Below, piece after piece: positions 36,636-46,486 of a stretch of 64,000 nt of DNA. How positions within the stretch are numbered: the stretch's first letter is position 1; each line of letters opens with the position of its first letter. The translations under genes and the position numbers were made by a program. This DNA is from Sphingobacterium cellulitidis (GTDB lineage Bacteria; Bacteroidota; Bacteroidia; Sphingobacteriales; Sphingobacteriaceae), in the NCBI GenBank assembly GCA_002245855.1, contig NOUX01000007.1:202646-266645 (forward strand), read 5' to 3'. Below the pieces are notes generated by a model. The model was not told where the DNA came from and did not search any database. It saw only the letters and a program-made list of their open reading frames with translations.

Positions 36636-38669
36636 TTATTTTCCTCCGAATTTCTCTTCAAATGCTTTCTCTAAGGAGAACATTTCGTCACGCAATTTAG
36701 CAGCTTCCAAGAATTCCATTTCCTTAGCAGCTTTTTCCATGCGTTTTCTAACAGTCTCAATGGCTTTCTTCATTTCCTTCTCACTCATGTATTCGATTAA
36801 AGGATCAGCGGCTACAGATGCACCGGCCTCTGGTTCAATATAAGCCTTAGGTTCACCTTTGAAGTCAGCAACAGAGGTTTGTTCCAAAATCTCTTCTTTC
36901 GTTTTGCCTACGGTTCTTGGTGTAATACCATGTTCCAAATTATACGCAATTTGCTTATCTCTTCTTCGATTGGTTTCTTCGATGGTCACCCGCATACTAT
37001 CTGTCATCTTATCGGCATACATGATCACCCGGCCTTTATCATTTCTTGCCGCACGACCGATGGTCTGGATCAAGGATCTCTCAGAGCGTAAGAATCCCTC
37101 CTTATCAGCGTCCAAGATAGCTACCAAAGTGACCTCTGGTAAATCCAATCCTTCCCTCAACAAGTTCACCCCTACCAAGACATCAAACTCCCCTAATCGC
37201 AAACCTCTAAGAATCTCCACCCGTTCTAAAGTTTTTACTTCTGAATGGATATATCTTACTTTAATATTCAGTCGGGTCATATATTTCGTTAGCTCTTCAG
37301 CCATACGTTTGGTTAATGTTGTCGCCAGGATTCTTCCTCCTTCTTTAATGGTTTTATCCACTTCTTCAAGGAAGTCATCCACCTGATTGATAGCTGGCTT
37401 AACTTCTACCACAGGATCCAATAAGCCTGTCGGACGAATAACCTGCTCAACAACAACACCTTCAGTTTGTTGCAATTCATAATCTCCAGGTGTTGCAGAT
37501 ACATAAATAGTTTGATTAGTCAGCGATTCAAACTCTGGGAAATTCAAAGGCCTATTATCCAATGCGGCAGGCAATCGGAAACCGTGTTCTACCAAGGAGA
37601 TCTTTCTAGAACGGTCACCACCATACATCGCACGCAATTGTGGAATGGTCACGTGACTTTCATCGATAACCAACAGATAATCTTCTGGAAAGTAATCTAA
37701 CAAACAGAAGGGACGCATTCCTGGATCTCGACCATCAAAGAATCTGGAGTAATTCTCAATTCCTGAACAATATCCCAATTCACGCATCATCTCCAGATCA
37801 TAGTTTACCCTTTCTTCCAGGCGCTTTGCTTCCAACATCTTGCCTTCATCCTCCAATTGCACCTTTCTGGCCATTAATTCATCCTGAATAGACCAAATCG
37901 ATTGAGTAAACTTATCTTTCGGTGTAACGAATAGATTGGCAGGAAATAAAGCAAGGGTTTCATGCTTTTCTAGGGTCCTTCCAGATACAGGATCAATCTC
38001 ACTCAATTCATCAATTTCATCTCCAAAGAAAGAAACCCGATAAGCAACATCCAAATATGCAGGATAAACATCAATGGTATCCCCTTTCACCCGGAAAGTA
38101 CCACGCTTAAATTCAGCGGTGGTTCGTGCATATAAAATCTCAACAAGCTTATGTAAAAAAGCATTCCTACTGATGGTAGTCCCTACTCCAAAACGAAAAA
38201 TAGATCTAGAAAAATCTTCTGGATTTCCCATTCCATAAATACAGGATACTGAAGAAACAACAATTACATCCCTTCTACCCGACATCAATGAAGAGGTAGT
38301 TGCCAGACGCAACTTTTCAATTTCTTCGTTGATGGCCAAATCCTTCTCGATATAAGTATTGGTATGAGCGATAAAAGCTTCGGGTTGGTAGTAATCGTAA
38401 TAGGATACAAAATAATTCACCGCATTATTTGGGAAAAACTGTTTGAATTCTCCATATAATTGGGCAGCCAAGGTTTTATTATGACTTAGAATAAGCGTAG
38501 GTTTTTGCGTTTCCTGAATAACATTCGCAACGGTAAATGTCTTTCCGGACCCTGTTACCCCTAATAAAGTTTGATAGGTTTCACCTTGATCAACGCCGGC
38601 TACCAATTGTTCGATTGCTCCCGGTTGATCACCTGTGGGTTTATATTCTGATGTTAACTGAAATTTCAT
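36636..38669 (-). CDS. uvrB: Excinuclease ABC subunit B
   Basis: 677-residue DNA damage-recognition ATPase of nucleotide excision repair. Walker A is GVTGSGKT (residues 37-44). The beta-hairpin is YFVSYYDYYQPEAF, the DEAD-like box is VIDESH, and helicase motif VI is QTIGRAARN. The C-terminal UVR domain (MEKAAKEMEFLEAAKLRDEMFSLEKAFEEKFGGK) binds UvrC. Length matches the family. It lies between convergent and divergent neighbours with its own promoter region at 38670-38786. Confidence 0.97.
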   Translation of the reverse strand: MKFQLTSEYKPTGDQPGAIEQLVAGVDQGETYQTLLGVTGSGKTFTVANVIQETQKPTLILSHNKTLAAQLYGEFKQFFPNNAVNYFVSYYDYYQPEAFIAHTNTYIEKDLAINEEIEKLRLATTSSLMSGRRDVIVVSSVSCIYGMGNPEDFSRSIFRFGVGTTISRNAFLHKLVEILYARTTAEFKRGTFRVKGDTIDVYPAYLDVAYRVSFFGDEIDELSEIDPVSGRTLEKHETLALFPANLFVTPKDKFTQSIWSIQDELMARKVQLEDEGKMLEAKRLEERVNYDLEMMRELGYCSGIENYSRFFDGRDPGMRPFCLLDYFPEDYLLVIDESHVTIPQLRAMYGGDRSRKISLVEHGFRLPAALDNRPLNFPEFESLTNQTIYVSATPGDYELQQTEGVVVEQVIRPTGLLDPVVEVKPAINQVDDFLEEVDKTIKEGGRILATTLTKRMAEELTKYMTRLNIKVRYIHSEVKTLERVEILRGLRLGEFDVLVGVNLLREGLDLPEVTLVAILDADKEGFLRSERSLIQTIGRAARNDKGRVIMYADKMTDSMRVTIEETNRRRDKQIAYNLEHGITPRTVGKTKEEILEQTSVADFKGEPKAYIEPEAGASVAADPLIEYMSEKEMKKAIETVRKRMEKAAKEMEFLEAAKLRDEMFSLEKAFEEKFGGK

Positions 38670-38786
38670 AGATTGCCTTTCGTTAACCTAAGTTATCAAA
38701 TTTTATTCCCTTTCTAGATATCTGAGCTACAAACAAAAGAATCCAAAAAATTATTATTATTTTGGTAGTTAACAAGACTTTTTGTC

Positions 38787-39431
38787 ATGGTCACAATTCT
38801 AACGAAGCAAAACAGCATTGCAAACCATTTCTTAGCGGAACTAAGGGATGTTGGGGTTCAAACAGATAGAATGCGATTCAGGAGAAATCTGGAACGCCTG
38901 GGCGAGATTATGGCCTATGAAATATCTAAAACTTTCGAATATAAATATTCCGAGGTAGACACCCCTCTTGGTGTTGCCAACACGCATTTGATGAGCAATC
39001 AACCTGTTATTGCCACCATAATTCGTGCGGGCTTACCTTTTCATCAAGGCTTTTTGAATTATTTTGATTCAGCTGATAGCGCCTTTATTGCGGCATTCAG
39101 ACATACCAAAAAGAGTGGGGAGTTTGAAATCCATAAGAAGTATCAAAACACGCCAAACTTAGATGGCAAAATCGTGATAATGGCTGATCCTATGTTAGCG
39201 ACAGGACGTAGTTTGGTGCTTTGCTGCAAGGATTTATTGAGCGATTATGATATCAAGGAGTTGCATATTGCAACAGTGATAGCTTCCGAGGAAGGCTTGC
39301 AACATGTACGTGCATTTCTTCCTGAAGTACAAATTTGGGTCGGTGCTGTAGATAATGAATTGACCAGTAAATCCTACATTGTTCCTGGCTTAGGTGATGC
39401 CGGAGACCTTGCATTTGGAAATAAAGAATAG
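38787..39431 (+). CDS. upp: Uracil phosphoribosyltransferase
   Basis: 214-residue salvage enzyme that makes UMP from uracil and PRPP. The PRPP-binding loop is ADPMLATGRSLV at about residues 131-142. The uracil-binding end YIVPGLGDAGDLAFGN is diagnostic. Length is normal. The ATG at 38787 gives MVTILTKQNSIANHFLAELRD. It is divergent from uvrB, and the YkuK-like gene follows after 102 bases. Confidence 0.95.
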   Translation: MVTILTKQNSIANHFLAELRDVGVQTDRMRFRRNLERLGEIMAYEISKTFEYKYSEVDTPLGVANTHLMSNQPVIATIIRAGLPFHQGFLNYFDSADSAFIAAFRHTKKSGEFEIHKKYQNTPNLDGKIVIMADPMLATGRSLVLCCKDLLSDYDIKELHIATVIASEEGLQHVRAFLPEVQIWVGAVDNELTSKSYIVPGLGDAGDLAFGNKE

Positions 39432-39533
39432 GTTAAAAGAATAAAAAGAAACAAATACTTAGCAATTACTTAATATATAACACAAAGATAATGAAACACA
39501 TATCCGTAAATTTAATAAACAAATTTTCATACT

Positions 39534-40007
39534 ATGGAATGGCAAAAATACAACGGAGAGATAATAAAACTTCCTTTATGGTCTGCAGTTGAGGAGACCA
39601 TCATCAAGGAGAAGAACGCAGGTAACAAACTTAAAGTCTACATTGGTACAGATTCTCAAGTAAAACGTGGAACTGTCGAGTTTGCAACCGTAGTGGTCTT
39701 CCTCAGGGAACACCGCGGTGGATTCATGTTTATCCATAAGGATAGAAAAAACCACAACATGACCATCAAAGAAAGAATGCTTTTAGAAGTTCAGCATTCC
39801 ATCGAAACAGCTTATGAACTTTGCCCCTTGTTAGATCAATATCAAATCGATCTAGAAGTCCATGCCGACATCAATACAAACCCTAATTTTCAATCCAATA
39901 CTGCACTTAAGGAAGCCATGGGCTATATCCTAGGTATGGGTTTTATTTTTAAGGCTAAACCCGAATCTTTTGCTAGTACAAATTGCGCCAATAAACTGGT
40001 TCAATAA
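39534..40007 (+). CDS. Ribonuclease H-like YkuK family protein
   Basis: 157-residue protein with the pattern of the YkuK/DUF458 family, which is predicted to have a ribonuclease-H-like fold. Visible conserved parts are KVYIGTDSQVKRGTVEFATVVVFL, with the first acidic residue in GTDS, then IDLEVHADINTNPNFQSNTALKEAMGYILGMGF with Asp in VHADIN. The end is short and positive. It has no signal peptide. Function is unknown; an RNase H-like nuclease activity is only inferred. Confidence 0.8.
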   Translation: MEWQKYNGEIIKLPLWSAVEETIIKEKNAGNKLKVYIGTDSQVKRGTVEFATVVVFLREHRGGFMFIHKDRKNHNMTIKERMLLEVQHSIETAYELCPLLDQYQIDLEVHADINTNPNFQSNTALKEAMGYILGMGFIFKAKPESFASTNCANKLVQ

Positions 40008-40236
40008 GTCCTACAAAAGTTCTATTTCCCTTTAAATACCATCTTTAGTTAACCCCAAAAACTGAAGGTTGTAAAACTCACTCTCTCATTTAGGATCTAA
40101 TTCCTTAGGTCTCTAAAAATCTTCTCCCCTAATTTATCCATATTCTACATTCAATTATTTAATTTATTCAACCTCCTTTTTATCTCCTTGCTAATTTTTT
40201 AGTAAATTCATTAAAACCAATCGTATTGAACCAATT

Positions 40237-41520
40237 ATGAAGATATATTTGATTCTAACCTCTCTCTTAATTTGCTCTGGTCTGTTTGCTCAAAACAAAG
40301 AAGAACTTTCTAAGATAAAATCTTTAAAATCTGAAATCATTCCTTTGAACCTTAATGAGAATTCTGAGTTCATTCAAAACAAGAAAAAACTAAAGCAGTA
40401 CATAGCTGATGCAAGTATTGTCCTACTCGGTGAGGAATCCCATGGTGATGGCACTGCCTTTAAGACGAAATCTGAATTGGTCAAGTTTCTTCATCAAGAG
40501 CTAGGTTTTAATGTTATTGCATTTGAAAGTAGCATGTACTTAGCGGAGAAATCATTTCAAAATATCCAAAATAAGGAAGATGCAAAGCTGGAACTGAGAC
40601 GTTCGATTACTCCTTTATGGGGATGGGCAGTTGAAGTTCAACCATTGATCAACTATATAGATGAGCAAAAACAATCTACCCATCCGCTAATTGTATCAGG
40701 TTTTGATCATCAAGAAATCTCCCAAACAGATCGAGAGACTTTTCCATTTGAATTATACAACAGCATGGAGAAAGAGAACATTAATTTTAAAGACCAAGAG
40801 GAACAAAATGCTTTTTTCAAATTTTATGCTCTTTTATCTAGCCAATTCTATGGAAGGAATGAAAACCTAACTCTTGATTCCTTAAACTACTTGTTGTCTA
40901 CATTTAACAATGCCGGTGCAAGAATCCTTGCTGATCTGGAAAAGTTGGAAGGAAAGGATATGGAACTGCTTACACAAAGTATGAGGAACAAACTAGCTGT
41001 TGCGACGAATGCGGTATATAGAAAAGTTAATGATTCCCGATTCAATGAATATACTCGTGATTCCGTTATGGCCGAAAATATTATCTGGCTAAAAGAAAAA
41101 AGATACCCGAATCAAAAAATAATCATTTGGGCAGCAAATTTACATAATGCAAGAAATGCAGGTTCTCCATATAAAACCACAATGGGTGATTATATTTACA
41201 GAAAATATAAAGATGAGCTATATTCCATAGGTTTTGTCGCCAACAAAGGTGAAATGGGCAACGTTCAGATGCAAAATAGCAGGCCCATAGAACCGGCAAA
41301 GGAAAATACATTGGAATACCTTTTCTCCAAAACAGAGGTGCCAAATTTCTTCCTGGATTTCAAATCTTTTAAGAAAACAAAAAAAGGAAAATGGCTCAAT
41401 AATAATTTAGACATGCGTCCATTTGGTTATATGGAGCAAAATAAAAACTGGACTGATATCTTTGATGCAGTCATATTTAATAATGAGATGGGAAGAGTAA
41501 ATTTATTTAAAGTCAAGTAG
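40237..41520 (+). CDS. Erythromycin esterase family protein
   Basis: 427-residue protein with a signal peptide (MKIYLILTSLLICSGLFAQ). The family hallmark is VLLGEESHGDGTAFKTKSELVKFLHQELGFNVIAFES, containing the Glu and His of the active site. A further His-containing segment is IWAANLHNARN. Named for macrolide-inactivating enzymes, but most chromosomal members have unknown substrates. It lies 8 bases upstream of pnuC and may be co-transcribed with pnuC and the kinase. Resistance is not claimed. Confidence 0.85.
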   Translation: MKIYLILTSLLICSGLFAQNKEELSKIKSLKSEIIPLNLNENSEFIQNKKKLKQYIADASIVLLGEESHGDGTAFKTKSELVKFLHQELGFNVIAFESSMYLAEKSFQNIQNKEDAKLELRRSITPLWGWAVEVQPLINYIDEQKQSTHPLIVSGFDHQEISQTDRETFPFELYNSMEKENINFKDQEEQNAFFKFYALLSSQFYGRNENLTLDSLNYLLSTFNNAGARILADLEKLEGKDMELLTQSMRNKLAVATNAVYRKVNDSRFNEYTRDSVMAENIIWLKEKRYPNQKIIIWAANLHNARNAGSPYKTTMGDYIYRKYKDELYSIGFVANKGEMGNVQMQNSRPIEPAKENTLEYLFSKTEVPNFFLDFKSFKKTKKGKWLNNNLDMRPFGYMEQNKNWTDIFDAVIFNNEMGRVNLFKVK

Positions 41521-41528
41521 GTCAAAGG

Positions 41529-42131
41529 ATGCAGGAATATCTTCAGGAATTATATCAACAATTTCTTCTTACTTCAGGCCTTGAGTGGCTAGCTACCATT
41601 ACAGGCTTCTTATGTGTTTATCTAGCGGCTAAACAGAATATCTGGAACTGGCCAATCAGTATTATTTCGGTCCTCACCTATCTGTATATTTTCTACCACA
41701 ATAAACTTTACGGTGACTCTATTCTACAGATTTATTTCTTGAGTACAGCCATTTACGGTTGGTATTATTGGAATAAAAGAGCTCATTCGGATGAAAAACC
41801 AATCAGCTCATTTAAGACGAAAGAAATGTTGATCACCATTTTGGCAATCGCAGTACTGGCAGGCATAATTGGATTATTATTGGATAGATTTACTGATACC
41901 GATGTTCCTTATGCTGATGGTTTCTGTACCGCAACAAGTTTTGTTGCCCAGTTTTTAATGACGCGAAAGGTATTACAAAACTGGTTATTATGGGTCTTTG
42001 TCGACATATGCTATATCCCACTTTACTTACATAAAAACCTTATTCTAACAGCAGTACTGTACTTGGCCTTTGCAATAATTGCCTGGAATGGATACCGAGA
42101 TTGGAAAAAAACCTATCAAAAATTTCAGTAA
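41529..42131 (+). CDS. pnuC: Nicotinamide riboside transporter PnuC
   Basis: 200-residue inner-membrane protein with about seven hydrophobic spans. The start MQEYLQELYQQFLLTSGLEWLATITGFLCVYLAAKQN and NWPISIISVLTYLYIFYHNKLYGDSILQIYFLSTAIYGWYYW are typical of PnuC. It takes up nicotinamide riboside (some relatives take up thiamine). It is followed 12 bases later by a kinase of the NadR type, which supports the NR role: uptake and phosphorylation to NMN. Confidence 0.92.
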   Translation: MQEYLQELYQQFLLTSGLEWLATITGFLCVYLAAKQNIWNWPISIISVLTYLYIFYHNKLYGDSILQIYFLSTAIYGWYYWNKRAHSDEKPISSFKTKEMLITILAIAVLAGIIGLLLDRFTDTDVPYADGFCTATSFVAQFLMTRKVLQNWLLWVFVDICYIPLYLHKNLILTAVLYLAFAIIAWNGYRDWKKTYQKFQ

Positions 42132-42143
42132 TATTGCCAATCT

Positions 42144-42677
42144 ATGGAAAAGGAAAGTGGTAAGTTGCTTAAAGTTGCTGTAGTTGGACCTGAATCAACG
42201 GGTAAATCAACCATGGCAAACTATTTAGCAAAAGAATTAGGAACAGTTTGTGTTCCTGAATACGCTCGATTTTATTGTAAAAACTTAAACAATCAATATA
42301 CCTTGCAGGACGAAGTCAATATGTACTACGGACAGATTGCTTTGGAGGAAGCATTAACACCTACTGCGAAGAATGGAGTTTTAATTTGTGATACAACCAT
42401 ACTGACCGTAAAAATATGGTCTGACCATTTGTTCGGACATACCCCAAATGAAGTAACTGAGGACATTAAAACGAGGAAATATGACCTCTATTTACTGATG
42501 GACATTGACCTTCCATGGGAGGATGATCCTTTACGAGATTTCCCAACCGAAAGAACCCATTTTATGCAAGTCTGGAAAGATGAATTAGCCAACCTAAAGG
42601 CGAATTATGAAGTCATCTCCGGACTGGATCAACAACGACTACATAACGGTCTTCAAGCCGTAAAAAAATATCTATAA
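42144..42677 (+). CDS. NadR-type ribosylnicotinamide kinase-like ATPase
   Basis: 177-residue P-loop kinase similar to the C-terminal domain of NadR. Walker A is GPESTGKST (residues 15-23). VPEYARFYCKNL follows as in that family. The segment DLYLLMDIDLPWEDDPLRDFP is characteristic. It would phosphorylate nicotinamide riboside to NMN. No N-terminal nucleotidyltransferase or DNA-binding domain is present, unlike E. coli NadR. It is in an operon with pnuC and is followed by a strong terminator. Confidence 0.87.
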   Translation: MEKESGKLLKVAVVGPESTGKSTMANYLAKELGTVCVPEYARFYCKNLNNQYTLQDEVNMYYGQIALEEALTPTAKNGVLICDTTILTVKIWSDHLFGHTPNEVTEDIKTRKYDLYLLMDIDLPWEDDPLRDFPTERTHFMQVWKDELANLKANYEVISGLDQQRLHNGLQAVKKYL

Positions 42678-42678
42678 T

Positions 42679-42710
42679 AAGAAAGCCGAGAAAAATTTCT
42701 CGGCTTTCTT
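42679..42710 (+). terminator. Terminator of the pnuC operon
   Basis: A perfect 15-bp stem (AAGAAAGCCGAGAAA with TTTCTCGGCTTTCTT), with only AA between the arms, so a tighter loop forms in practice. It lies directly after the kinase stop. Confidence 0.85.
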
Positions 42711-42751
42711 ATTTATATTTTCAGCATTCAGCAAGGTATAAAGTCTAATAG

Positions 42752-42812
42752 CCATAGGTCTAAATACTAAATACTCTCTACTAAATACTAAATACTCTCT
42801 ACTAAATACTAC
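42752..42812 (-). repeat. TAGTATTTAG-type 3' repeat after ahcY
   Basis: Directly after the ahcY stop (complement of 42815-42817), reading along the minus strand, come repeated TAGTATTTAG and TAGAGAGTATTTAG units ending in TTTAGACCTATGG. Positions 42752-42790 are identical over 39 bases to the complement of 53811-53849 behind carB, in the same orientation relative to the gene. The ahcY copy has one extra internal unit. Confidence 0.9.
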
Positions 42813-42814
42813 TA

Positions 42815-44131
42815 TTAGTAACGGTAAGCTTCTGGCTTATAAGGACCTTCCACTGTCACACCGATATATTCAGCTTGCTCCGGAGTCAATTCATCCAATT
42901 CCACACCGATATGTGCAAGGTGTAAGCGAGCAACCTTCTCATCCAAATGCTTAGGTAGAGTGTAAACTTCTTTCTTGTACTGATCAGTATTTGTCCAAAG
43001 TTCCAATTGCGCTAAAGTTTGGTTTGTAAATGAATTCGACATTACAAATGATGGGTGACCAGTAGCACATCCTAAGTTTACTAAACGACCTTCAGCTAAT
43101 AAAATGATATCCTTACCATCGATAGTGTATTTATCAACCTGCGGTTTAATTTCAACTTTAGAATCACCGTAGTTTCCATTTAACCAAGCAACATCGATTT
43201 CATTATCGAAGTGACCGATATTACAAACCACCGTTTTATCTTTCATCGCTTTGAAATGTTCAGGGCGGATGATATCTTTATTACCTGTAGTTGTTACTAC
43301 AATGTTTGCTTCTTTAATAGCATCAGACATTTTCTTAACCTCATATCCTTCCATTGCAGCTTGCAATGCACAGATAGGATCAATTTCTGTAACAAGAACA
43401 CGAACACCAGCAGAACGCAATGACTCTGCAGATCCTTTACCTACATCTCCGTAACCTGCAACAACTGCTACTTTACCTGCTAACATTAAATCAGTAGCAC
43501 GACGAATAGCATCTACCAAAGATTCACGACATCCGTATTTATTATCAAATTTTGACTTTGTAACAGAGTCATTCACATTGATTGCTGGTAAATGTAGTGT
43601 TCCATTCTTCATACGCTCGTATAAACGGTGAACACCTGTTGTAGTTTCTTCGGAAAGACCTTTGATTCCATCAATTAATTCAGGGAATTGGTCAAACACC
43701 ATATTTGTTAAATCACCACCATCATCCAAGATCATGTTTAATGGCTGACGATCTTCACCAAAAAATAAAGTTTGTTCTATACACCAGTTAAACTCTTCCT
43801 CATTCATACCTTTCCAAGCATAAACTGGGATTCCTGCAGCAGCAATTGCAGCAGCAGCATGATCCTGAGTCGAGAAGATATTACATGAAGACCAAGATAC
43901 ATCAGCACCAAGCTCTACAAGAGTTTCAATCAATACCGCAGTTTGAATGGTCATGTGTAAACATCCTGCAATACGTGCTCCTTTTAAAGGTTTTGTAGCT
44001 CCAAATTCAGCGCGTAAGGACATTAAACCTGGCATTTCAGCCTCCGCTAATTCTATTTCTTTACGACCCCACTCAGCTAAAGAAATATCTTTCACTTTGT
44101 ATGGAACGTAAGTAGTTTCTAATGATGACAT
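42815..44131 (-). CDS. ahcY: Adenosylhomocysteinase
   Basis: 438-residue NAD-dependent enzyme that splits S-adenosylhomocysteine to adenosine and homocysteine, keeping methyl-transfer reactions going. Start at the ATG complementary to 44129-44131 ([25 protein letters not shown]). NAD-binding [20 protein letters not shown] and the substrate-binding [16 protein letters not shown] are diagnostic. The C-terminal end PYKPEAYRY is the conserved terminal helix. A good promoter lies 28 bases upstream. The stop is followed directly by a TAGTATTTAG-type repeat. Confidence 0.97.
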   Translation of the reverse strand: MSSLETTYVPYKVKDISLAEWGRKEIELAEAEMPGLMSLRAEFGATKPLKGARIAGCLHMTIQTAVLIETLVELGADVSWSSCNIFSTQDHAAAAIAAAGIPVYAWKGMNEEEFNWCIEQTLFFGEDRQPLNMILDDGGDLTNMVFDQFPELIDGIKGLSEETTTGVHRLYERMKNGTLHLPAINVNDSVTKSKFDNKYGCRESLVDAIRRATDLMLAGKVAVVAGYGDVGKGSAESLRSAGVRVLVTEIDPICALQAAMEGYEVKKMSDAIKEANIVVTTTGNKDIIRPEHFKAMKDKTVVCNIGHFDNEIDVAWLNGNYGDSKVEIKPQVDKYTIDGKDIILLAEGRLVNLGCATGHPSFVMSNSFTNQTLAQLELWTNTDQYKKEVYTLPKHLDEKVARLHLAHIGVELDELTPEQAEYIGVTVEGPYKPEAYRY

Positions 44132-44158
44132 AGTTTTCCTTTTTGTTTTTTCGAAGCA

Positions 44159-44188
44159 CAAAATTACTTGATAGTCAAATCAATTCAA
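44159..44188 (-). promoter_or_regulatory. Promoter of ahcY
   Basis: On the minus strand TTG (complement of 44186-44188), 19 bases, then TAATTTTG (complement of 44159-44166). This fits the Bacteroidetes consensus exactly. The leader would be about 20 bases. Confidence 0.7.
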
Positions 44189-44239
44189 AACATTGTGACA
44201 TTATTCGGCATAAATTGACATTTTCTTGAGGATATCATC

Positions 44240-44270
44240 TTGACTATCGCCTCTTTTAAAAGTATATTTG
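44240..44270 (+). promoter_or_regulatory. Promoter of the bacilliredoxin gene
   Basis: TTG at 44240-44242, 20 bases, then TATATTTG at 44263-44270, an exact TAnnTTTG. Transcription would start near 44276, 18 bases before the ATG. It is divergent from the ahcY promoter. Confidence 0.75.
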
Positions 44271-44293
44271 CATAAATCATTAAGAATAAAACT

Positions 44294-44704
44294 ATGTATC
44301 CAGAATATTTAGTAGCTCCAATGCGTCAAGAACTAGTTGATGCTGGATTTCAAGAACTTAAATCCGCAGCTGAAGTGGATTCTGCAATTCCTTCTGAAGG
44401 AACTGTATTTGTGGTAGTAAACTCTGTATGTGGCTGTGCGGCTGCAAATGCTCGCCCTGCTGCCAAATTCGCAGTGAAAAATGAAAAACATCCTGACAAA
44501 TTAGTTACTGTTTTTGCCGGAATGGAAAAAGATGCAGTAGATAAAGCTCGTCAGTATATGTTGCCTTACCCTCCATCTTCGCCTGCAATGGCCCTATTCA
44601 AAGATGGTAAATTGGTTCACATGATAGAAAGACATATGATTGAAGGCAGACCTGCTCAAATGATCGCGGACAACCTAGTTGCTGCTTTCGACGAGTACTG
44701 CTAA
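44294..44704 (+). CDS. Bacilliredoxin BrxA/BrxB family protein (YphP/YqiW)
   Basis: 136-residue thioredoxin-like protein with the CGC motif of the bacilliredoxin family (Cys46 and Cys48 in NSVCGCAAANARPA). In Bacillus the family removes bacillithiol from proteins after oxidative stress; in Bacteroidetes, which can make bacillithiol in some species, a similar role is inferred. It is a single gene with a consensus promoter and a strong terminator (44734-44769). Length is normal. Confidence 0.9.
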   Translation: MYPEYLVAPMRQELVDAGFQELKSAAEVDSAIPSEGTVFVVVNSVCGCAAANARPAAKFAVKNEKHPDKLVTVFAGMEKDAVDKARQYMLPYPPSSPAMALFKDGKLVHMIERHMIEGRPAQMIADNLVAAFDEYC

Positions 44705-44733
44705 CATTCATTATATTTTGATTTTTGAATATC

Positions 44734-44769
44734 GAAAAAGCTTCTTTTATCCGTAAAAGAAGCTTTTTC
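44734..44769 (+). terminator. Terminator of the bacilliredoxin gene
   Basis: A perfect 16-bp stem (GAAAAAGCTTCTTTTA with its complement) around TCCG, then CATTTC. Because the arms are A/T-rich at their ends, it may also work on the opposite strand. Confidence 0.8.
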
Positions 44770-44827
44770 ATTTCAAGCCTTTTTCGGCTTTTTCTTAGTA
44801 CATTTGTTTTTGTATCATCCTAACAAT

Positions 44828-46474
44828 ATGATGAATATTAAAACAAACCTGATATTTCTATTTTTTATTAGCTTATTCTTTAGCTGCACCACCAACAAAC
44901 AGATAGACCTAATCGTTTACAACGCTAAAGTTTATACCGTGGACTCCTTGTTCTCAACAGTGGAAGCATTTGCTGTGAATAATGGTGTCATCGTTGAAAC
45001 CGGCGAATCCCAAAGCCTATTGAATAAGTATGATGCTAAAGAAAAAATCGATGTACAAGGTAAATTCATCTATCCAGGATTTTACGACGCTCATGCTCAT
45101 TTCTTTATGCTTGCCGAAGCAATGGATGAAGTCAATTTAGTCGGCTCAAAATCGTATGAGGAGGTTATCCAACGCCTAAAGACTTATGTTGAAGCGAACC
45201 CCAATAAGAAATGGATAGTTGGTAATGGCTGGGACCAAAACCTTTGGGAAGACAAAAATTTCCCTACCCGTGATTCATTAGACAAGTACTTCCCCAATAT
45301 TCCCATTTATTTAACGAGAGTAGATTATCATGCCGCTCTAGCCAATGGCAAAGCACTTGAAAAAGCAGCCTTGGATAGTGCTTACTTTGTTGAAGGAGGC
45401 GTAATTTCTGTGAATAAAGAAGGATTGCCTGATGGTATTCTAATTGATAATGCCATGGGATTAGTGCAGAGCCATATCCCAAAAGAACAGAACTCGGCAT
45501 TATTAAAAATTCTAAGAAGAGCACAGGATTCTCTATTATCGGTGGGCTTGACCAGCATTGTCGATGCAGGACTGAATAAAGACCAGATTGAATCATTGAA
45601 AATCTTTTATAATGAAGACTCATTGGCTATCCGCGATTATGCCATGGTGATGGCAACTGACGAAAGCATTAAAGAATACCTTCGTTCAGGAACTTTTGAA
45701 TCTGACAGATTAACCGTTCGTTCTTTTAAATTAATGGCAGACGGTGCTTTGGGTTCTCGTGGTGCTTGTCTCTTACATCCTTACCATGATGCCCCAACCA
45801 GTGGATTTTTATTAAAAAGCCCTGAGGAATTCGATAAGACCATTAAAAAATTAGCCAACAGCAATTTCCAGGTGAACACCCATGCTATTGGTGACTCAGC
45901 CAACCGAATAATTCTGGATACCTATGGAAAATATTTAAAAGATGGCAAGAATCGTCGCTGGCGGATTGAACATGCGCAAATCATTGCCCCTAATGACTTC
46001 GCTAAATTCAAAGACTTTCAGATTATTCCTTCCGTTCAACCTACACATGCTACCTCAGATATGTACTGGGCAGAAGATCGGATCGGACCGGAAAGAATCA
46101 AAGGTGCCTATGCTTACAAAAAACTATTGGAAGAATATGGTTTACTGGCACTTGGAAGTGATTTCCCCGTGGAACATTATAATCCGCTTTATGGGTTTCA
46201 TGCCGCTGTGGCAAGGGTAGACAAAGTCGGATTCCCTAAAGGTGGCTTCCAAATGGAAAATGCTATCTCCAGAGAACAAGCCCTGAAAGGAATGACCATT
46301 TGGGCAGCATATTCCTGCTTCCAGGAAAAGAAACGTGGTAGCATTGAAAAAGGAAAAGATGCCGATTTCGTTATTCTCGAAGATGATATTATGACCGCAG
46401 AAAATGAAAAATTGCGCGATATCAAAACCCTGAGAACCGTTATTGCTGGTCAAACAGAATACTTGCGAAAATAA
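44828..46474 (+). CDS. Amidohydrolase lipoprotein (YtcJ-like)
   Basis: About 548-residue metal-dependent hydrolase with a signal sequence ending at a lipobox (SLFFSC). N-terminal YDAHAHFFMLAEAMDEVNL provides the first metal-binding histidines. KLMADGALGSRGA and NTHAIGDSAN follow, and LGSDFPVEHYNPLYGFHAAV gives the late Asp. These match the YtcJ branch of the amidohydrolase superfamily, whose substrates are poorly known. ATG codons at 44828 and 44831 are both possible starts; an upstream TTG is less likely. A -7-like box (TACATTTG, 44799-44806) precedes it. Confidence 0.87.
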   Translation: MMNIKTNLIFLFFISLFFSCTTNKQIDLIVYNAKVYTVDSLFSTVEAFAVNNGVIVETGESQSLLNKYDAKEKIDVQGKFIYPGFYDAHAHFFMLAEAMDEVNLVGSKSYEEVIQRLKTYVEANPNKKWIVGNGWDQNLWEDKNFPTRDSLDKYFPNIPIYLTRVDYHAALANGKALEKAALDSAYFVEGGVISVNKEGLPDGILIDNAMGLVQSHIPKEQNSALLKILRRAQDSLLSVGLTSIVDAGLNKDQIESLKIFYNEDSLAIRDYAMVMATDESIKEYLRSGTFESDRLTVRSFKLMADGALGSRGACLLHPYHDAPTSGFLLKSPEEFDKTIKKLANSNFQVNTHAIGDSANRIILDTYGKYLKDGKNRRWRIEHAQIIAPNDFAKFKDFQIIPSVQPTHATSDMYWAEDRIGPERIKGAYAYKKLLEEYGLLALGSDFPVEHYNPLYGFHAAVARVDKVGFPKGGFQMENAISREQALKGMTIWAAYSCFQEKKRGSIEKGKDADFVILEDDIMTAENEKLRDIKTLRTVIAGQTEYLRK

Positions 46475-46486
46475 ATCCTATAGCAC

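Noticed and set aside
40237-41520. Macrolide resistance gene
   Set aside because: The family name suggests it, but the sequence gives no support for macrolide hydrolysis, and most chromosomal members have other unknown substrates.
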